Positions 44,375-45,478 of a DNA stretch of 45,478 nucleotides are shown here, in pieces; position 1 is the stretch's first letter; each line of letters opens with the position of its first letter. The DNA is taken from positions 1-45,478 of the forward strand of contig JALNYV010000015.1 of assembly GCA_023229785.1 (NCBI GenBank). The letters are read 5' to 3'. Under the pieces are notes generated by a model. The model searched no databases. It was not told the DNA's origin and was given only the letters and a program-made list of their open reading frames with translations. The position numbers and the translations under genes were made by a program. The DNA is from Candidatus Dojkabacteria bacterium. GTDB taxonomy: Bacteria > Patescibacteria > Dojkabacteria > SC72.

Positions 44375-45159
44375 CTACTCCCTCTTATTCTAATGTTAAT
44401 TAGATAAGTATTAATCTTTTCAATATCTTTTTCGTCAGGATAGTTTGGTATTTTGCTTTTGAGGAACGCTTCATCTAACTTTAAGAACAAGTCAGCAATA
44501 AGTTTGTCTAAAATACCATTTTCCAATTCTTTTAGTTCTTCTTCCTCTAATCCTGCCTTTTTTATTTCAACTAATCTGGTTACTTCAGGTATTTTGAAAC
44601 TTTTGTTTAATTCTGTTATGTTTGGTTGGATATCACCTGATTGTAGTGCGTGGATACCAGCCATAAGCCCCCTAAAGACATACAAATACTTCTTAACGGT
44701 GTGCCTACCTTGCAATATGAACTTCTTATAGTTAAACTCTGCAAGTCCTTTATATGAGCCATAAATGCCCATCTTACCCCACGAGTTGTTAATTAACCGC
44801 CTTAATTCAATGAACTCTGCACTTTTGTATAATTGTGGTGCGTTTAATTCTTCAAGGATATTACAGTTTCCTTGTAAAGCCAAATTAATCATCTTTTTTA
44901 TTTCAAACAATACAATATCCAAATCTTCATTTAGTTTATCTGTATCGTTTATTTTAATGTTGATAACTTCATTAGGAACAGAAAGCCCCAAAAATTTAGT
45001 TTTATCATAAGCAAAGCAACCTCTAATGTCTATATCTGAATTTTTGCTTTCCCAACCATATAAATGGCTACCTGAGATATACATATTAAAAAGTGTGGCA
45101 TTTTTACTTGACGTTTCTTCTTTAATCTTTCCGATTAATTGTATTTGATTTAAGTTCAT
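44371..45159 (-). CDS. RlaP/YcgL-type nucleotidyltransferase (262 aa)
   Basis: A polymerase-beta-fold nucleotidyltransferase with GSHLYGWESKNSDIDIRG at residues 30-47 (GS plus D42-x-D44) and a third Asp at D81 (DIVLFEI). The 'LYG...SD.D.RG' wording is typical of PF10127/RlaP proteins tied to RNA ligase repair pathways. No ligase is encoded, so it may act on RNA ends alone or with host enzymes, perhaps against host RNA-cleaving defences. A GGAGG SD precedes the ATG, and it overlaps the upstream gene by four bases. Confidence 0.8.
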   Translation of the reverse strand: MNLNQIQLIGKIKEETSSKNATLFNMYISGSHLYGWESKNSDIDIRGCFAYDKTKFLGLSVPNEVINIKINDTDKLNEDLDIVLFEIKKMINLALQGNCNILEELNAPQLYKSAEFIELRRLINNSWGKMGIYGSYKGLAEFNYKKFILQGRHTVKKYLYVFRGLMAGIHALQSGDIQPNITELNKSFKIPEVTRLVEIKKAGLEEEELKELENGILDKLIADLFLKLDEAFLKSKIPNYPDEKDIEKINTYLINIRIRGSS

Positions 45160-45380
45160 TTCAAAACCTCCTTTATTTCATAATTCCAACCTAATTTTTT
45201 AAATTCCTTATTTAAGTCTTGTATTACAGTTCTTTGCCATATCCTTTCCATTTTATTAAAATTTTCTGCTTGATGATTTAATATGCTTATTTCTTCTCCA
45301 ATTTCATTTAATTGTTTCACTTTTTCGCCTATTAAACGGTGTATCCAAAACACTATTTTGTCTTCATTTATTGTTTCCAT
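45156..45380 (-). CDS. Coiled-coil-like protein (74 aa)
   Basis: GGAGG SD, ATG at 45380; the same start appears at base 54 in the left repeat. The chain is helical (KQLNEIGEEISILNHQAENF) with an aromatic end. It is ATGA-coupled to the nucleotidyltransferase, which hints at joint function. Family unknown. Confidence 0.65.
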   Translation of the reverse strand: METINEDKIVFWIHRLIGEKVKQLNEIGEEISILNHQAENFNKMERIWQRTVIQDLNKEFKKLGWNYEIKEVLK

Positions 45381-45478
45381 ATTGTCCTCCTATTCTAAAA
45401 TTTCTTTTAATATCTGTATTGCTGATTCTATTAGCTTATAGTTGTCTGTCTTTCCATGTTTACTGGCTTCCTTGAAAG
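45327..45478. repeat. Terminal direct repeat, right copy
   Basis: Matches bases 1-152 except 45453-45455 (tcc instead of gtt). The change replaces one whole codon, Asn33 by Gly, in the small gene that is complete at 64-225. Confidence 0.92.
45390..45478 (-). CDS. 3' part of the 53-residue gene that is complete at 64-225
   Basis: Only the C-terminal codons are present because the contig ends. In the circular genome this is the same gene as 64-225, here with GGA (Gly) in place of AAC (Asn) at codon 33. Confidence 0.8.
   Translation of the reverse strand, partial: FKEASKHGKTDNYKLIESAIQILKEILE

Noticed and set aside
1..45478. Ordinary bacterial phage as the source
   Set aside because: GGAGG sites and some phage-type orphan genes would fit, but no sigma-type promoters or lysis enzymes are seen, while TATA/BRE promoters, a leaderless start, the histone fold and sequon-rich secreted proteins point to an archaeal host.

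Overview
The window is an essentially complete tailed-virus (Caudoviricetes-like) genome. Bases 1-152 recur at 45327-45478 with only three differences, so the molecule is circular or circularly permuted with a unit of about 45,326 bp. The virion genes follow the HK97-type order: large terminase, portal, prohead protease-scaffold, HK97-fold major capsid protein, head-tail connectors, two major tail proteins, tail assembly chaperones, a short tape measure and a tail tip/hub protein. The host is most likely an archaeon. Promoters look archaeal (TATA boxes of the type TTTAAATA or TATATAAATA with purine-rich BRE-like flanks). At least one transcript appears leaderless and several have ultra-short leaders. 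A histone-fold protein is encoded, and several secreted proteins are dense in N-X-S/T sequons. The style of the glycoproteins suggests DPANN-type archaea, but that is only an impression. Most genes have GGAGG-type Shine-Dalgarno (SD) sites and four-base ATGA overlaps, so transcription units are long and tightly packed.

Layout. (1) From 6859 leftward to 1, across the circular junction to 45380 and on to 41709, all genes lie on the minus strand. They are mainly small accessory proteins, plus a P-loop ATPase (879-1865), a pentapeptide-repeat protein (4626-5267), an HNH/zinc protein (6422-6859), a RlaP-type nucleotidyltransferase (44371-45159) and a DUF3631-like replicative helicase (42315-43976). 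(2) 6870-7669 is a non-coding hub of about 800 bp between the divergent arms. It is rich in direct and inverted repeats and is the best candidate for a replication origin or control region. (3) 7670-12593 (plus) holds a possible small terminase, a beta-class DNA methyltransferase with a second gene nested in its tail, a mini P-loop NTPase, the histone-fold protein, zinc ribbons and the large terminase. (4) 12705-35279 (plus) is the structural and egress module. It is interrupted by four genes for secreted or membrane-anchored proteins (17892-20722 and 26804-31505) and ends with XhlA-like and holin-like membrane proteins. (5) 35507-41706 (plus) is a run of more than 20 small genes, many with Cys/His zinc-binding patterns, including an OB-fold-like protein, an HNH nuclease, a PD-(D/E)XK-like protein and a C2H2 zinc finger.

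The clearest regulatory signal is a 12-bp element (TTGTCAGTGTGA) at 7617, 35445 and 39828. Each copy lies 7-9 bp upstream of a TATA-like box that starts a plus-strand transcription unit, which suggests co-regulation of the packaging/virion operon and the two accessory operons. The most interesting points are the viral histone-fold gene next to terminase, an 11-residue N-terminal motif shared by portal and capsid proteins, the overprinted gene in the methyltransferase tail, the secreted glycoprotein-like genes inside a tailed-virus structural operon, and the repeat-rich intergenic hub. All family assignments come from reading motifs, not from database searches.
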